Made by a program: the position numbers and the translations under genes | NCBI GenBank assembly: GCA_020639155.1 | Contig: JACKHF010000002.1 | Span: 496,001-560,000 of the forward strand | Reading direction: 5' to 3' | Origin: Phycisphaeraceae bacterium | GTDB lineage: Bacteria; Planctomycetota; Phycisphaerae; Phycisphaerales; UBA1924 | DNA length: 64,000 bases | The notes under the pieces: model-generated | The model's input: only the letters and a program-made list of their open reading frames with translations | Told to the model about the DNA's origin: nothing | The model's database searches: none | Shown: positions 1 to 7,600 of the stretch, one piece after another | How the letters are laid out: the number at the start of each line of letters is the position of its first letter | Position numbering within the stretch: position 1 is the stretch's first letter

Positions 1-367
1 CCGCGTTGATGTCCATCGCGCCGGCGTTCGACGCGCCCAGCGCGTTCTGGATAATGCACGCGCTCGATGGCACGGGAAGATCGGGCGTGGCGGTCGCGAG
101 CAGGATCATGTCGATGTCGGCCGCGTCGATGTTCGCATCGTCCAATGCAGCGCGCGAGGCTTCGATCGCAAGATCGCTGGTGGCCTGTCCTGCACCAGCA
201 CGCCGCCGGCTGCTGATGCCTGTGCGCGACGTGATCCACGAATCGCTCGTATCGACAAGCGCTTCAAGGTCCTTGTTGGTGATCGTTGTTTCCGGCAGAT
301 AGTGCCCGAGCCCCGCGATCGACGCGAGAACTGGCGATGTGTCACGTGTCTGTATTGCGGAAGGCAT
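1..367 (-). CDS. fabH: 3-oxoacyl-[ACP] synthase III, N-terminal part (runs off left edge)
   Basis: FabH condenses acetyl-CoA with malonyl-ACP to start each fatty acid chain in the cytoplasm. Reading leftwards from the ATG at 367, 122 codons stay open to the window edge. The translation has the family N-terminus: a G-L-G-H-Y-L-P-E segment, then TNKDLEALVDTSDSWI-x-S-R-T-G-I, then an A-x-x-A-L-D-D-A-x-I helix and MILLATATPDLPVPSSACI, the strand leading to the catalytic Cys region. The Cys-His-Asn triad lies beyond the edge. No strong ribosome site precedes the ATG, so the start is a best guess. fabG and fabD lie on the same strand a few kb away but not adjacent, so the classical fab cluster is dispersed here. 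Family assignment is firm; only the 5' third is present. Confidence 0.9.
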   Translation of the reverse strand, partial: MPSAIQTRDTSPVLASIAGLGHYLPETTITNKDLEALVDTSDSWITSRTGISSRRRAGAGQATSDLAIEASRAALDDANIDAADIDMILLATATPDLPVPSSACIIQNALGASNAGAMDINA

Positions 368-699
368 GCCACGCACTGCTGGCTGAGGGGGGCGGGTTGT
401 GCTCTCATGCACGGTCAACACATCCAATCCCGGCCTGCGAGGGCCGATCCATGCTGGCCCGGTCCCCGTGATTGGGTTGTGCGAGCGCGAGAACGCTCCT
501 TCCGGTCCGGAGCATTGTATGGATCACGAGTCGCTGTTTACCTGTCGCTGGCGAGCGTGGAGATATTGCGAAGAACTCGCAAAGTGGATACTTGATTCGG
601 TGGGTGTCAGGTGATTGAGGGTTTGAACGGCTCCAAAATCCCCCCTGAATCTTCAGAAAAGGGTTGGATAACGGCAAAAGTGAGAGCAAACGTGGCGAC
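368..699. other. Intergenic stretch, no gene recognised
   Basis: This is the upstream region of the fabH fragment and the lead-in to the tandem array. Short open frames occur on both strands, but none has a convincing ribosome site or protein-like composition. The fabH promoter presumably lies here. No clear -35/-10 pair was found by eye. Confidence 0.4.
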
Positions 700-930
700 G
701 TTTGCTCCAAACAGGGAGAGGTTTGCTCTAAACAAGGCGATGTTTACTCCAAACGTGACCCTGTTTACTCCGAAGATGGCCCGGTTTGCTTCAAAGCTGG
801 ACGTGTTTGCTCCAAACAGGATGATCATTGCTCTGAACGTGGACGTGTTTGCTTTGAAGTTGGACCGGTTTGGTCTGAAGATGGCGACCTTTGCTCCGAA
901 GTTGGCACGGTTTGGTCTGCAACTGGACTG
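700..930. repeat. Phased 21-bp tandem array, 11 degenerate units
   Basis: Eleven consecutive units of exactly 21 bp, each beginning with a variant of GTTTGCTCCAAA, fill this interval without a single indel. A further half unit precedes it at about 687-699. Columns 2-4, 7, 11-12 and 16 of the unit are nearly invariant, while others change by transitions. Because 21 is a multiple of three, open frames show heptad repeats on both strands. One plus frame reads V-[CYW]-[SF]-[KE]-x-G-x, another F-A-P-N-x-x-x, and the minus strand F-G-x-N-x-x-x. No ribosome site identifies one frame as real. It could be a short repeat protein, a coiled-coil tail or a non-coding array. There are no spacers, so it is not a CRISPR. 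Confidence 0.85.
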
Positions 931-940
931 ATTCGGAATG

Positions 941-976
941 GAACCACAGAGGACGCGGAGGTTCGCAGAGCGGAGA
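941..976 (+). repeat. Dispersed CACAGAGG-type repeat, copy 1
   Basis: The sequence GAACCACAGAGGACGCGGAG followed by GTTCGCAGAGCGGAGA belongs to a degenerate family built on CACAGAG/GACGCGGAG words. Related copies lie at 2741-2763, 2833-2894 and 27943-27979, all in the opposite orientation. Here it lies just after the 21-bp array and before a palindromic element. Confidence 0.7.
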
Positions 977-1011
977 AAAAGGGCAGGGCGTTAGGCGAGA
1001 GACTTCATTCT

Positions 1012-1039
1012 CGTCATCCCCGCGCAGGCGGGGATCCAG
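1012..1039 (+). repeat. REP-like palindromic element, left copy
   Basis: A 28-bp element contains the core CCCCGCGCAGGCGGGG, a 6-bp stem with a 4-base loop. It matches the inverted copy at 2780-2807 at 27 of 28 positions. The two copies face each other across the Sel1-vWA gene. Very similar GGATCCCCGCCTGCGCGGGG-type palindromes are known as scattered intergenic repeats in many bacteria. Confidence 0.8.
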
Positions 1040-1111
1040 CAAGTTGAATCATGAACTACAAATGAGGATACTGGACAGAGAGCGTAGGGCAATTTCGATA
1101 TTTACTGAACA

Positions 1112-2650
1112 TTATGGAACTCGGACTTTGGTAAAGGTTCCACCCGACTCCAGAGCGAGTAGTTCTAAGTCACGGTCACTATTTGAGGATCCAATCGAGA
1201 AGCAATAGACTGGCACATTGTGAGAAATAGACACAGCCTCAATCCTTTCTATTGCATCTCGTGCCAATCCGCCATCAGTCGAAAGAATTATAGCGTTTGG
1301 CAATGGGTCCATGTTAAATGCGCTATCGAAGGATGTTTCAAACGAGAATAGATCTTTGGCACCTTGTTGTATTTTAGACGCAATGCGACGGCTGCTAAAC
1401 TGATCTGTGCTGGTCCATTCAAGGGGTTTTATGATTCTTGATCCCCAATCATCAAACCAGTACACAGCGTATCCGATTTCCGGCTGAAGATTCTGGATTG
1501 TATTAATCAGTTCGGCATTCAGCATTTCAGATTTGTTTCGAGTTGTCATTGAATCAGATACATCGCAGATGAAAACTACTTTTGGCGCATCAATCTTGCA
1601 ATCAAAGAATGTTATCTGACTTGCTAAAGGGCGCCCTACTCTGATCGCGCGAACTCTCGCCCTACTAAACCAATCATCGGCAACCGACTGTAGTTTGGGA
1701 ACGCCTCGTCCGTCTTGGTACATGATGCCGAGCATGAACATGGCATCTGGATCCCCGATATCTGCAGCTCGTTGATACCAGCCTGCGGCAATCTCGTAAC
1801 TTTGGGCAGCAGTGCCGCCTTTGTCATACAGTCGGCCTAACTGATACATTGATGGGGCATGATTAAAAGTCGCTGCTTTTTCAAACCAATCAATTGCGAT
1901 TTGTGTGGATTGGTTATTCCGAATGGTAGCCTCAATAAACAAGAGACCTAGTCTGTACATGGATTCAACATGCTTGGCTTCGGCTGCAATTGTGTAGAGT
2001 TGCTTGGCTCGCTTTGGATCTTTGGGCAACCCGTCACCATAATGAAGCAGTGTTGCGAGTTGAAATGCTGCATCAATGTTGCCATTGTCGGCTGCTTGTT
2101 GATACCAAACTGCTGATTCGGCCTTGTCTACGATTGCTCCTTTTCCGTGCTCGAAGCAATTTGCTATGTCGAATAACACGGTCGAATCAGAAGTTGCGCT
2201 ATGCCGCATTAATGCAATGAAACTATCTCGGTCAGCAAGAACTTCGCTTTCCCAGTATGTGATTCCAGACGATTCAAGTTCTTTAATCACATTTTGAAGA
2301 AGTGGATCGCTGTCAAAGCTGTGATTTGTTTGTTTTGTCATCGTGACTACTAGGGGAATGTTTGTTTTGTCTTGCGAATAGTGTGTAGCTAGTGCCGCAA
2401 GCCGCCAAATCTTGCCTGCGTCATTGCTGCTCAGGGCGGGATCATTGAGATATGGAGTGAGCTGGTATTGCAAAATATCGCGAGCTTTCTTTGCTTTGAT
2501 CTCTTCATTTTCAATACTGCTGGTTCGTATAAGCAGTTTTTCTGCTCGTTCAGTGATTTCGGTAATATCTAAAGATGCTTGTTTTCCAAACGATGCTTGG
2601 GTAAGTGTAAATAGAAGTGCTGATATAGTAACGAATAGATAAGTACGCAT
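1112..2650 (-). CDS. Secreted Sel1-repeat / von Willebrand factor A protein
   Basis: A 512-residue protein with an N-terminal signal peptide (about residues 1-22). Its helical region includes five Sel1-type TPR-like repeats at about 157-331, with motifs such as A-x-x-W-Y-x-x-A-A-x-x-G and M-Y-x-L-G-x-x-Y. The C-terminal third (about 355-512) is a vWA fold with the metal-site motif DVSDS at 363-367 and a later STDGG loop. Sel1 and vWA domains both bind protein partners, so an export-linked adhesive or scaffolding role is possible, but the exact function is unknown. The ATG at 2650 follows a GGGGTG ribosome site. The gene is visibly more A+T rich than its neighbours and sits between inverted palindromic and dispersed repeats, which suggests recent acquisition. 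Confidence 0.85.
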   Translation of the reverse strand: MRTYLFVTISALLFTLTQASFGKQASLDITEITERAEKLLIRTSSIENEEIKAKKARDILQYQLTPYLNDPALSSNDAGKIWRLAALATHYSQDKTNIPLVVTMTKQTNHSFDSDPLLQNVIKELESSGITYWESEVLADRDSFIALMRHSATSDSTVLFDIANCFEHGKGAIVDKAESAVWYQQAADNGNIDAAFQLATLLHYGDGLPKDPKRAKQLYTIAAEAKHVESMYRLGLLFIEATIRNNQSTQIAIDWFEKAATFNHAPSMYQLGRLYDKGGTAAQSYEIAAGWYQRAADIGDPDAMFMLGIMYQDGRGVPKLQSVADDWFSRARVRAIRVGRPLASQITFFDCKIDAPKVVFICDVSDSMTTRNKSEMLNAELINTIQNLQPEIGYAVYWFDDWGSRIIKPLEWTSTDQFSSRRIASKIQQGAKDLFSFETSFDSAFNMDPLPNAIILSTDGGLARDAIERIEAVSISHNVPVYCFSIGSSNSDRDLELLALESGGTFTKVRVP

Positions 2651-2740
2651 TTAACACCCCATTTCGTAAGCTGACTCTCCACTGGCGAGAGAATGGCATT
2701 TACATCGTACAATAAAACACCAGTTAGTACTTCTCAGTAT

Positions 2741-2763
2741 TTTCTCCGCGTCCTCTGCGGTTC
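2741..2763 (-). repeat. Dispersed CACAGAGG-type repeat, copy 2
   Basis: Read on the minus strand this is GAACCGCAGAGGACGCGGAG, nearly identical to the copy at 941-960 and inverted relative to it. The two copies flank the Sel1-vWA gene. Confidence 0.65.
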
Positions 2764-2779
2764 ATAATTACTGTCTCGA

Positions 2780-2807
2780 CTGGGTCCCCGCCTGCGCGGG
2801 GATGACG
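2780..2807 (-). repeat. REP-like palindromic element, right copy
   Basis: This is the inverted partner of 1012-1039, with one mismatch in 28 bases. The CCCCGCCTGCGCGGGG core can form a hairpin on either strand. It lies between the start of the Sel1-vWA gene and the end of hpd. Confidence 0.8.
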
Positions 2808-2832
2808 CTTTGATCTGTTCGCATTATACAGA

Positions 2833-2894
2833 AAAACACAGAGCAGCACATCTCTGTGCATTCTCTGTGTTCCTCCGTGTCTTCTGTGGTTCAA
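2833..2894 (-). repeat. Dispersed CACAGAGG-type repeat, copy 3 (long)
   Basis: On the minus strand it reads ACCACAGAAGACACGGAGGA, then AACACAGAGAAT and CACAGAGATG words. It begins 6 bases downstream of the hpd stop codon. The family member at 27943-27979 is likewise attached to the end of a gene (hutU), so the repeat may favour 3' ends. Confidence 0.65.
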
Positions 2895-2899
2895 ACTTC

Positions 2900-4105
2900 C
2901 TACAGATTCCCGCGACGCTCCTGCTCGATCTCCAGTGCCTCGAACAGTGCCTTGAAGTTGCCCTTGCCGAACGACTGTGAGCCCCGGCGGCAGATGATCT
3001 CGAAGAACAGGGTCGGGCGGTCCTGGAGCGGCTTGGTGAAGAGCTGGAGCAGGTACCCCTCGTCGTCGGCGTCCACGAGGATGCCGAGGTCCTTGATCTT
3101 CGTGTGGTCTTCCTTCACAGCCTTGTGACCGTGCTGTGTGAGCATGGTGTTGACGCGATCCCAGACACGCTCGTAGTAGGTGTCCGGGAGTGAGAGGAAG
3201 TCCACGCCGCGTCGCCGGAGTTCTGCAACGGACGAAATCTCGTCGTCGGTGCGGAGCGCGAGATGCTGCACGCCGGGCGTCATGTTGTGCCACTCGAGGT
3301 ATTCGAGGATCTGCGACTTCTTCTTGCCGGGCGCGGGCTCGTTGATGGGCATCTTGATGAGGTTGTTGCCCGATGCCATGACCTTTGACATCAGCGCGGA
3401 GTACTCGGTCGAGATGTCGGCATCATCGAAGTGCTTGAACATTTTGAACTCAAGCACGTCCTCGTAGAACTTCACCCAGTGGTTCATCTTGCCCTCTTCG
3501 ACGTTGCCGACGAGGTGGTCGACGTACTTCAGGCCGCACGGGTTCTTCTTGTTCCACTCGTTGAGCGCGGTGACCTCGGAGCGTTTGAAGGTGGGCATGA
3601 ACTCTGCGCCCTGCTTGATCTTAGGAAGCGCATACTCGCCCGTGCGCGACACAAATGTGTGGACGCAGCGCCCATAGGTCTTGATGGATGCAACAGTGAC
3701 GGTGCCGCGAGAGTCTGTGATGACGCGCGGCTCAGCAGCGGACTGGGCACCGTTCTTGATCGCGCGCTCGTAGGCTGCGACCGCATCGTGGACGGTGAAC
3801 GCGACGTCCTTCACGCCGTCGCCATAGAGCTTGACCTCTTCGGCGGCCGGATGACGATCGTGCAACGGTGTGGTGAGCATGAGACGGATGTTGCCCTGCG
3901 TGAGCAGGTAGTCGGCCTCATCGCGCGAGCCTGTGGTGAGGTCGGCGATCTGCTCGATCTGGAATCCGAAGGTGTTGGCGTAGAAGTACGCGGCCTGCTT
4001 GGCGTTGCCGACGTAGAACCGCACGTGATCGACATCGATGAGACTGAGCGGATCGGTGGAGGCTGACTTGACGGCGTTTGTTGGCGATGTTGATGCGGTT
4101 GTCAT
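2900..4105 (-). CDS. hpd: 4-hydroxyphenylpyruvate dioxygenase
   Basis: This Fe(II) enzyme turns 4-hydroxyphenylpyruvate into homogentisate in tyrosine breakdown. The 401-residue product has two vicinal-oxygen-chelate halves. The metal triad is visible as H197 (Y-V-D-H-L-V-G-N), H281 (P-G-V-Q-H-L-A-L-R-T) and E369 (L-F-F-E-I-I-C-R), and a C-terminal F-G-K-G-N-F-K-A-L-F-E closes the active site, as in the family. Length is normal. The frame is open 15 codons further upstream, but the ATG at 4105 has GGAGG eight bases before it and is the better start. It stands alone; no homogentisate dioxygenase is nearby. Confidence 0.95.
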   Translation of the reverse strand: MTTASTSPTNAVKSASTDPLSLIDVDHVRFYVGNAKQAAYFYANTFGFQIEQIADLTTGSRDEADYLLTQGNIRLMLTTPLHDRHPAAEEVKLYGDGVKDVAFTVHDAVAAYERAIKNGAQSAAEPRVITDSRGTVTVASIKTYGRCVHTFVSRTGEYALPKIKQGAEFMPTFKRSEVTALNEWNKKNPCGLKYVDHLVGNVEEGKMNHWVKFYEDVLEFKMFKHFDDADISTEYSALMSKVMASGNNLIKMPINEPAPGKKKSQILEYLEWHNMTPGVQHLALRTDDEISSVAELRRRGVDFLSLPDTYYERVWDRVNTMLTQHGHKAVKEDHTKIKDLGILVDADDEGYLLQLFTKPLQDRPTLFFEIICRRGSQSFGKGNFKALFEALEIEQERRGNL

Positions 4106-4249
4106 AGCAAATCCTCCAAAGACGGAACGCAAACGTGCCCGGATGGGCATCCATCAGAGCGTGCGAAACAACAACAGGATAGGAGCGATTTGAGGATATG
4201 TCAGTCCTCAAACCTGTCAGTGGTGGTACAGAGGGGCACTGAAAGTGTT

Positions 4250-5020
4250 TCAGACCATTGTCAGGCCGCCATCGACGCAGATGGTCTGGCCCGTGAGGAA
4301 CCCTGCCTCATCGCTGGTTGCGTAGGCGACGGCTTCCGCAATGTCAGCGCCTGTGCCGAGCCTGCGGATGCTCATGAGATTCTTGACGCCGTCCTTCACC
4401 GCATCGGGGAGATTCGCGGTCATGTCGGTCTCGATGAATCCCGGTGCAATGACATTGCAGGTGATGCCCTTTGAGCCGATCTCTCGTGCGACCGTTTTGG
4501 TCAGCCCAACAAGCCCGCTCTTCGCAGCGGCGTAGTTCGCCTGTCCGGCGTTGCCAACGATGCCAGAGGTCGACGCGATATTGACGATGCGACCAAACTT
4601 GCCACGCATCATGGTGCGAGCAACCGCGCGCATGCCAACGAATGCGCTGGTCAGGTTGACGCGGATCACATCGTCCCATTCGTCGTCGCTCATGCGCAGG
4701 ATGAGATTGTCGCGCGTGATGCCGGCGTTGTTGACGAGGATATCGATGCGACCCAGATCAACAGCGAGTTTCTCGAGTGCGCCAGCCCACGCGGCACGAT
4801 CGCCAACATCGACAGCGAGTGCTGTTGCCTTGCCGCCGTTTGCGGTGATCTCTGACACAACGTCGTTGAGCGAACCCTCGCTGCGCGCCACACAAACCAC
4901 ATGACGATTACCGCCGCACGGATTCTTTGGATCTGCAAGACGCAGCGCGATGGACTTTCCGATGCCTCGGCTTGCGCCGGTAACAACAGCGACACGTTGA
5001 TCAGCAGTGGTTTCTGACAC
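4250..5020 (-). CDS. fabG: 3-oxoacyl-[ACP] reductase
   Basis: An NADPH-dependent short-chain dehydrogenase that reduces 3-oxoacyl-ACP in each elongation cycle of fatty acid synthesis. The 256-residue chain shows the T-G-A-S-R-G-I-G cofactor loop near residues 15-22, N-N-A-G-I-T-R-D-N-L, a catalytic serine in I-A-S-T-S-G, and Y-A-A-A-K. The C-terminus is I-C-V-D-G-G-L-T-M-V, typical of FabG. The start is a GTG at 5020 behind an AGGAAG ribosome site. A small insertion rich in P, N and C (about residues 32-43) sits between the first helix and second strand, where most FabG proteins have a short loop. Confidence 0.93.
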   Translation of the reverse strand: MSETTADQRVAVVTGASRGIGKSIALRLADPKNPCGGNRHVVCVARSEGSLNDVVSEITANGGKATALAVDVGDRAAWAGALEKLAVDLGRIDILVNNAGITRDNLILRMSDDEWDDVIRVNLTSAFVGMRAVARTMMRGKFGRIVNIASTSGIVGNAGQANYAAAKSGLVGLTKTVAREIGSKGITCNVIAPGFIETDMTANLPDAVKDGVKNLMSIRRLGTGADIAEAVAYATSDEAGFLTGQTICVDGGLTMV

Positions 5021-5093
5021 GATATCTTCCTCGGGAGACGTGTTGGGAGGACTTCAGGATAGGCTGGAGAACTGCTGGGGTGTGCGAACGACA

Positions 5094-5121
5094 AACGCCC
5101 GCGGCATATAGCCCGGGCGTT
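5094..5121 (-). terminator. Hairpin terminator after the lipoprotein gene
   Basis: An 8-bp stem (AACGCCCG / CGGGCGTT) encloses a 12-base loop. On the minus strand it is followed by TGTCGTT, so the U tract is weak. It separates the upstream lipoprotein gene from fabG. Confidence 0.5.
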
Positions 5122-5150
5122 GTGTGGTGAGTTTGATGTACTTGGGAAGC

Positions 5151-5954
5151 TTAGCCGTCGGCTGGGCCAGTGGGGACCTGGATCGGACCGCCTGGCGATG
5201 GGACGGACTTGCGCGGAGCATTCTCTTCGATCTGTTTCTGGAGATCTTCCGGGATCTGATCCCGCAACTCCTGCGGAATGCTTTCAAGTAAGTTGTCTAT
5301 AGATGACGCGGTCGCATGAACAAACGCGTCCTTCCCGATGTTGTCCCATTGCGATGCGCGCGCACGCTGCTCGTCGATGGTGCCGTACCCGCTGAACTTC
5401 CACGTGCCAGTATCGTTGTACGCAGCCCAGCCGAGAAGATAGGACGAACCGGGTTCCTGCACAGCCAGAAGCAGTGCACCAGATGGCAGCTTTATATTGC
5501 CACCAAAGCTGGTTGGGATTGGCGCGCCGGGCACGCCGCCTTCATTGACCATGATGACACGAACCTGCTCGATTTTTCCAGTTTCGGCGTACCAGTCGTC
5601 AGTGTCGATGAGTTGGTCAAGGGTGCTTCCGTCAGGACGCTGCAAGAGACTGCGAAGTCCAGAGTCGTTCCCTCTTGCGATTGCATCAGCAAGTTCAATC
5701 GAGGCTTTGGCGAACGATTCATCAAGCACTTCCTGTTCGCCGGCGATCTTGACACGATTATCCGCGCCGATGGACTGGGCGACAGTCTGGACATTGAAGG
5801 TTGGCGGCGGTGGGGGCGGAGCATCATTTCGATTCGTCACGGGCGGAGGAGCCGGTTTCTTCTTCTCCTTGCAGCCGGTCATTCCAACGCAGAGAACACT
5901 CGACAGTCCGAGGATTGTCGCAACGCCAAGATACCGTGATGTGGCAAATCGCAT
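5151..5954 (-). CDS. Proline-rich lipoprotein of unknown function
   Basis: A 267-residue exported lipoprotein. A basic start and hydrophobic stretch lead to a lipobox, M-T-G-C, with the lipid-modified cysteine at residue 28. KEKKKPAPPPV and a run of six prolines follow as a linker to a mixed alpha/beta domain (about 60-245) with the segment G-A-L-L-L-A-V-Q-E-P-G and a tryptophan-rich core. The C-terminus is acidic and helical, ending in a proline/glycine tail. I recognise no family. The start at 5954 has GGAGTG upstream; the frame is open for 16 more codons, but that extension lacks a good site. It lies between fabD and fabG, but nothing in the sequence ties it to lipid synthesis. Confidence 0.75.
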   Translation of the reverse strand: MRFATSRYLGVATILGLSSVLCVGMTGCKEKKKPAPPPVTNRNDAPPPPPPTFNVQTVAQSIGADNRVKIAGEQEVLDESFAKASIELADAIARGNDSGLRSLLQRPDGSTLDQLIDTDDWYAETGKIEQVRVIMVNEGGVPGAPIPTSFGGNIKLPSGALLLAVQEPGSSYLLGWAAYNDTGTWKFSGYGTIDEQRARASQWDNIGKDAFVHATASSIDNLLESIPQELRDQIPEDLQKQIEENAPRKSVPSPGGPIQVPTGPADG

Positions 5955-6116
5955 GAAGAACACTCCGTTTCGACTGGTCGTGACTGTTGACCGCACGCAC
6001 ATTATACGGCAGATCGGGGTGAAATGTGCCAGATTCTGTACTCTGAGCTTTCCGTGGCAAGTGCGTCAAAGGTTGCAGAAAACCCCCGCAGTGACAGAAC
6101 AGTGACGAAAGAGGGG

Positions 6117-7181
6117 TCAGTTTGGGCTTTCAGGCTCGTCGTGTGTCATGACTTTCACATCCCGGTTGATCCGTCTCATGAGCCCCATGAGTGTCTTGCC
6201 CGGCGCGAGTTCGTGCCAGTCGATGTGCTCCGCTGGCGAGGGATTGTCCTGCTCTCGTGGTCGATTGACAACGCTGGCAAGCCGCATGCACGAGTCAGAC
6301 CATCTGACGGAACTGGTCAGTTGTCGGGCAAGGAGATCACGCGAAAGTTGGGCAGGATCAGTGGCGGCACGTCCCATGATCGGCCCTTTGGTCGAACCCG
6401 GATGTGCCTCAACATCAACATTGGCAAGCACGGTGCATTTGGGGATGCGAAATGTTGTCTGTGCGAGCGCATCTGAGAGTCGGTCTGCGGCAGGTTGCAT
6501 CAATGGAGAGTGGAACGCGCCAGCGACTGTGAGCGGAGTCGCGCGGAGTTTCATCTCTGTTGCAACATCAACTGCGCGATCGCAGGCTGATTTGTGTCCA
6601 CTGATGACGATCTGCCCGGGCGCATTGAAGTTTGCGCAGACAAGCACGTCGTCGACACGTGCTTTGTCGCACACTTCGAGCGCCTGCGCTTCGTCCGCGC
6701 CGATGAGCGCGACCATGCCTCCTTGTTGCTGCTCTGCAGCGTCCTGCATCGCCCGGCCGCGTAGGAGCACGAGTTCGAGCCCGGATTCGAAGTCGATCGC
6801 TCCCGCAATGTGCAGAGCGGTGTATTCGCCAAGGCTTAATCCCATCGCAGCGACAAGCGGTGTGCGCTCAAAGTCGGATCGTTCCATCAGTCCACGCCAG
6901 CACGCCACTGCACAGGTGTAGAGCGCGGGTTGCGACACATCGGTATGGTTGAGCACATCAGCAGGGCCTTCAAAGCACAATGTGCTGAGCTTTTCACCGA
7001 GACGATTTCCAACAATGCCATCTGCGAGGTCGAACACTGCCTTGGCATTCTGTGATTTTTCGCACCACATCTTCCCCATGCCGACAGCTTGCGCCCCCTG
7101 CCCAGGACAGAGCACAATCAATCCAGTAGCTACAGATGTGCTCGACGTGTTCGATGGATGTGTTGTTGTTTCGGTTGTCAT
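6117..7181 (-). CDS. fabD: Malonyl-CoA:ACP transacylase
   Basis: Transfers malonate from CoA to acyl carrier protein, feeding fatty acid elongation. The 354-residue sequence starts with a low-complexity T/S leader, then L-C-P-G-Q-G-A-Q oxyanion loop, the nucleophile motif G-L-S-L-G-E with S116, the conserved L-L-R-G-R-A-M-Q arginine segment, and A-G-A-F-H-S-P-L with H224. FabD proteins are usually about 310 residues. The extra length is the N-terminal leader and loops near 265-275 and 305-320. A GGGAGG ribosome site precedes the ATG at 7181. It is on the same strand as fabG and the fabH fragment but separated from both. Confidence 0.94.
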   Translation of the reverse strand: MTTETTTHPSNTSSTSVATGLIVLCPGQGAQAVGMGKMWCEKSQNAKAVFDLADGIVGNRLGEKLSTLCFEGPADVLNHTDVSQPALYTCAVACWRGLMERSDFERTPLVAAMGLSLGEYTALHIAGAIDFESGLELVLLRGRAMQDAAEQQQGGMVALIGADEAQALEVCDKARVDDVLVCANFNAPGQIVISGHKSACDRAVDVATEMKLRATPLTVAGAFHSPLMQPAADRLSDALAQTTFRIPKCTVLANVDVEAHPGSTKGPIMGRAATDPAQLSRDLLARQLTSSVRWSDSCMRLASVVNRPREQDNPSPAEHIDWHELAPGKTLMGLMRRINRDVKVMTHDEPESPN

Positions 7182-7272
7182 GGCTGCCTCCCTGCGATGA
7201 TGTCAGGCATCTTTTCAGCATCGTAGCTGATCATCGCAATTAGGGTCGGAATGCTGGATCTGTCAAGAAAGC

Positions 7273-7560
7273 TCACCCGGCAGCAGCGGCCGCTGCTGCG
7301 CCACCAGACGAAGCGCCGCCCAATGGGCTTCTGCCATCATCGGTGACGTAGCCGAGCACCACCTCGGGCATGGCAACATTGAGCATGTCCGCAACCTGAT
7401 CTGCGGGCAGATTCACCTTGATCGTGACGTTCGATCCCCAGCCGCCGCCGTAGGTGAGAAAGATGTCCGTGCGCCCCGGCTTTACTTCGGCGACAACCTT
7501 CACATGCACCGGGTTGATCCAGTGCGTTTTTCCCTTGGTGTCTTCGAATCGGACGAGCAT
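7273..7560 (-). CDS. Small conserved-looking protein with alanine/glycine tail
   Basis: A 95-residue protein starting M-L-V-R-F-E-D-T-K-G-K-T-H-W-I-N-P. It has a small beta-rich body (V-K-V-V-A-E-V ... I-F-L-T-Y-G-G-G-W-G) and a helix at about 54-63, and ends in a run of glycine, serine and nine alanines. The pattern of a residue-poor first strand, an N-P turn and an I-x-L-T/V-x-G segment faintly recalls the FlbD-type small domain, but similarity is too weak to name it. It may be co-transcribed with the paralogue gene upstream, ending 40 bases before it would start. Function unknown. Confidence 0.6.
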   Translation of the reverse strand: MLVRFEDTKGKTHWINPVHVKVVAEVKPGRTDIFLTYGGGWGSNVTIKVNLPADQVADMLNVAMPEVVLGYVTDDGRSPLGGASSGGAAAAAAAG

Positions 7561-7600
7561 GTGAGTTACATCCGGTGTTAGTGAATGGTGTGGTGGTTTG

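Noticed and set aside
700..930. CRISPR array
   Set aside because: Units are directly adjacent with no unique spacers and no cas genes are present.
611..1047. Two overlapping plus-strand frames across the 21-bp array as genes
   Set aside because: Neither has a ribosome site and both are forced by the three-divisible period; recorded only as a possibility in the repeat entry.
3431..4066. 211-codon plus-strand frame inside hpd
   Set aside because: Antisense shadow of the hpd gene without its own signals.
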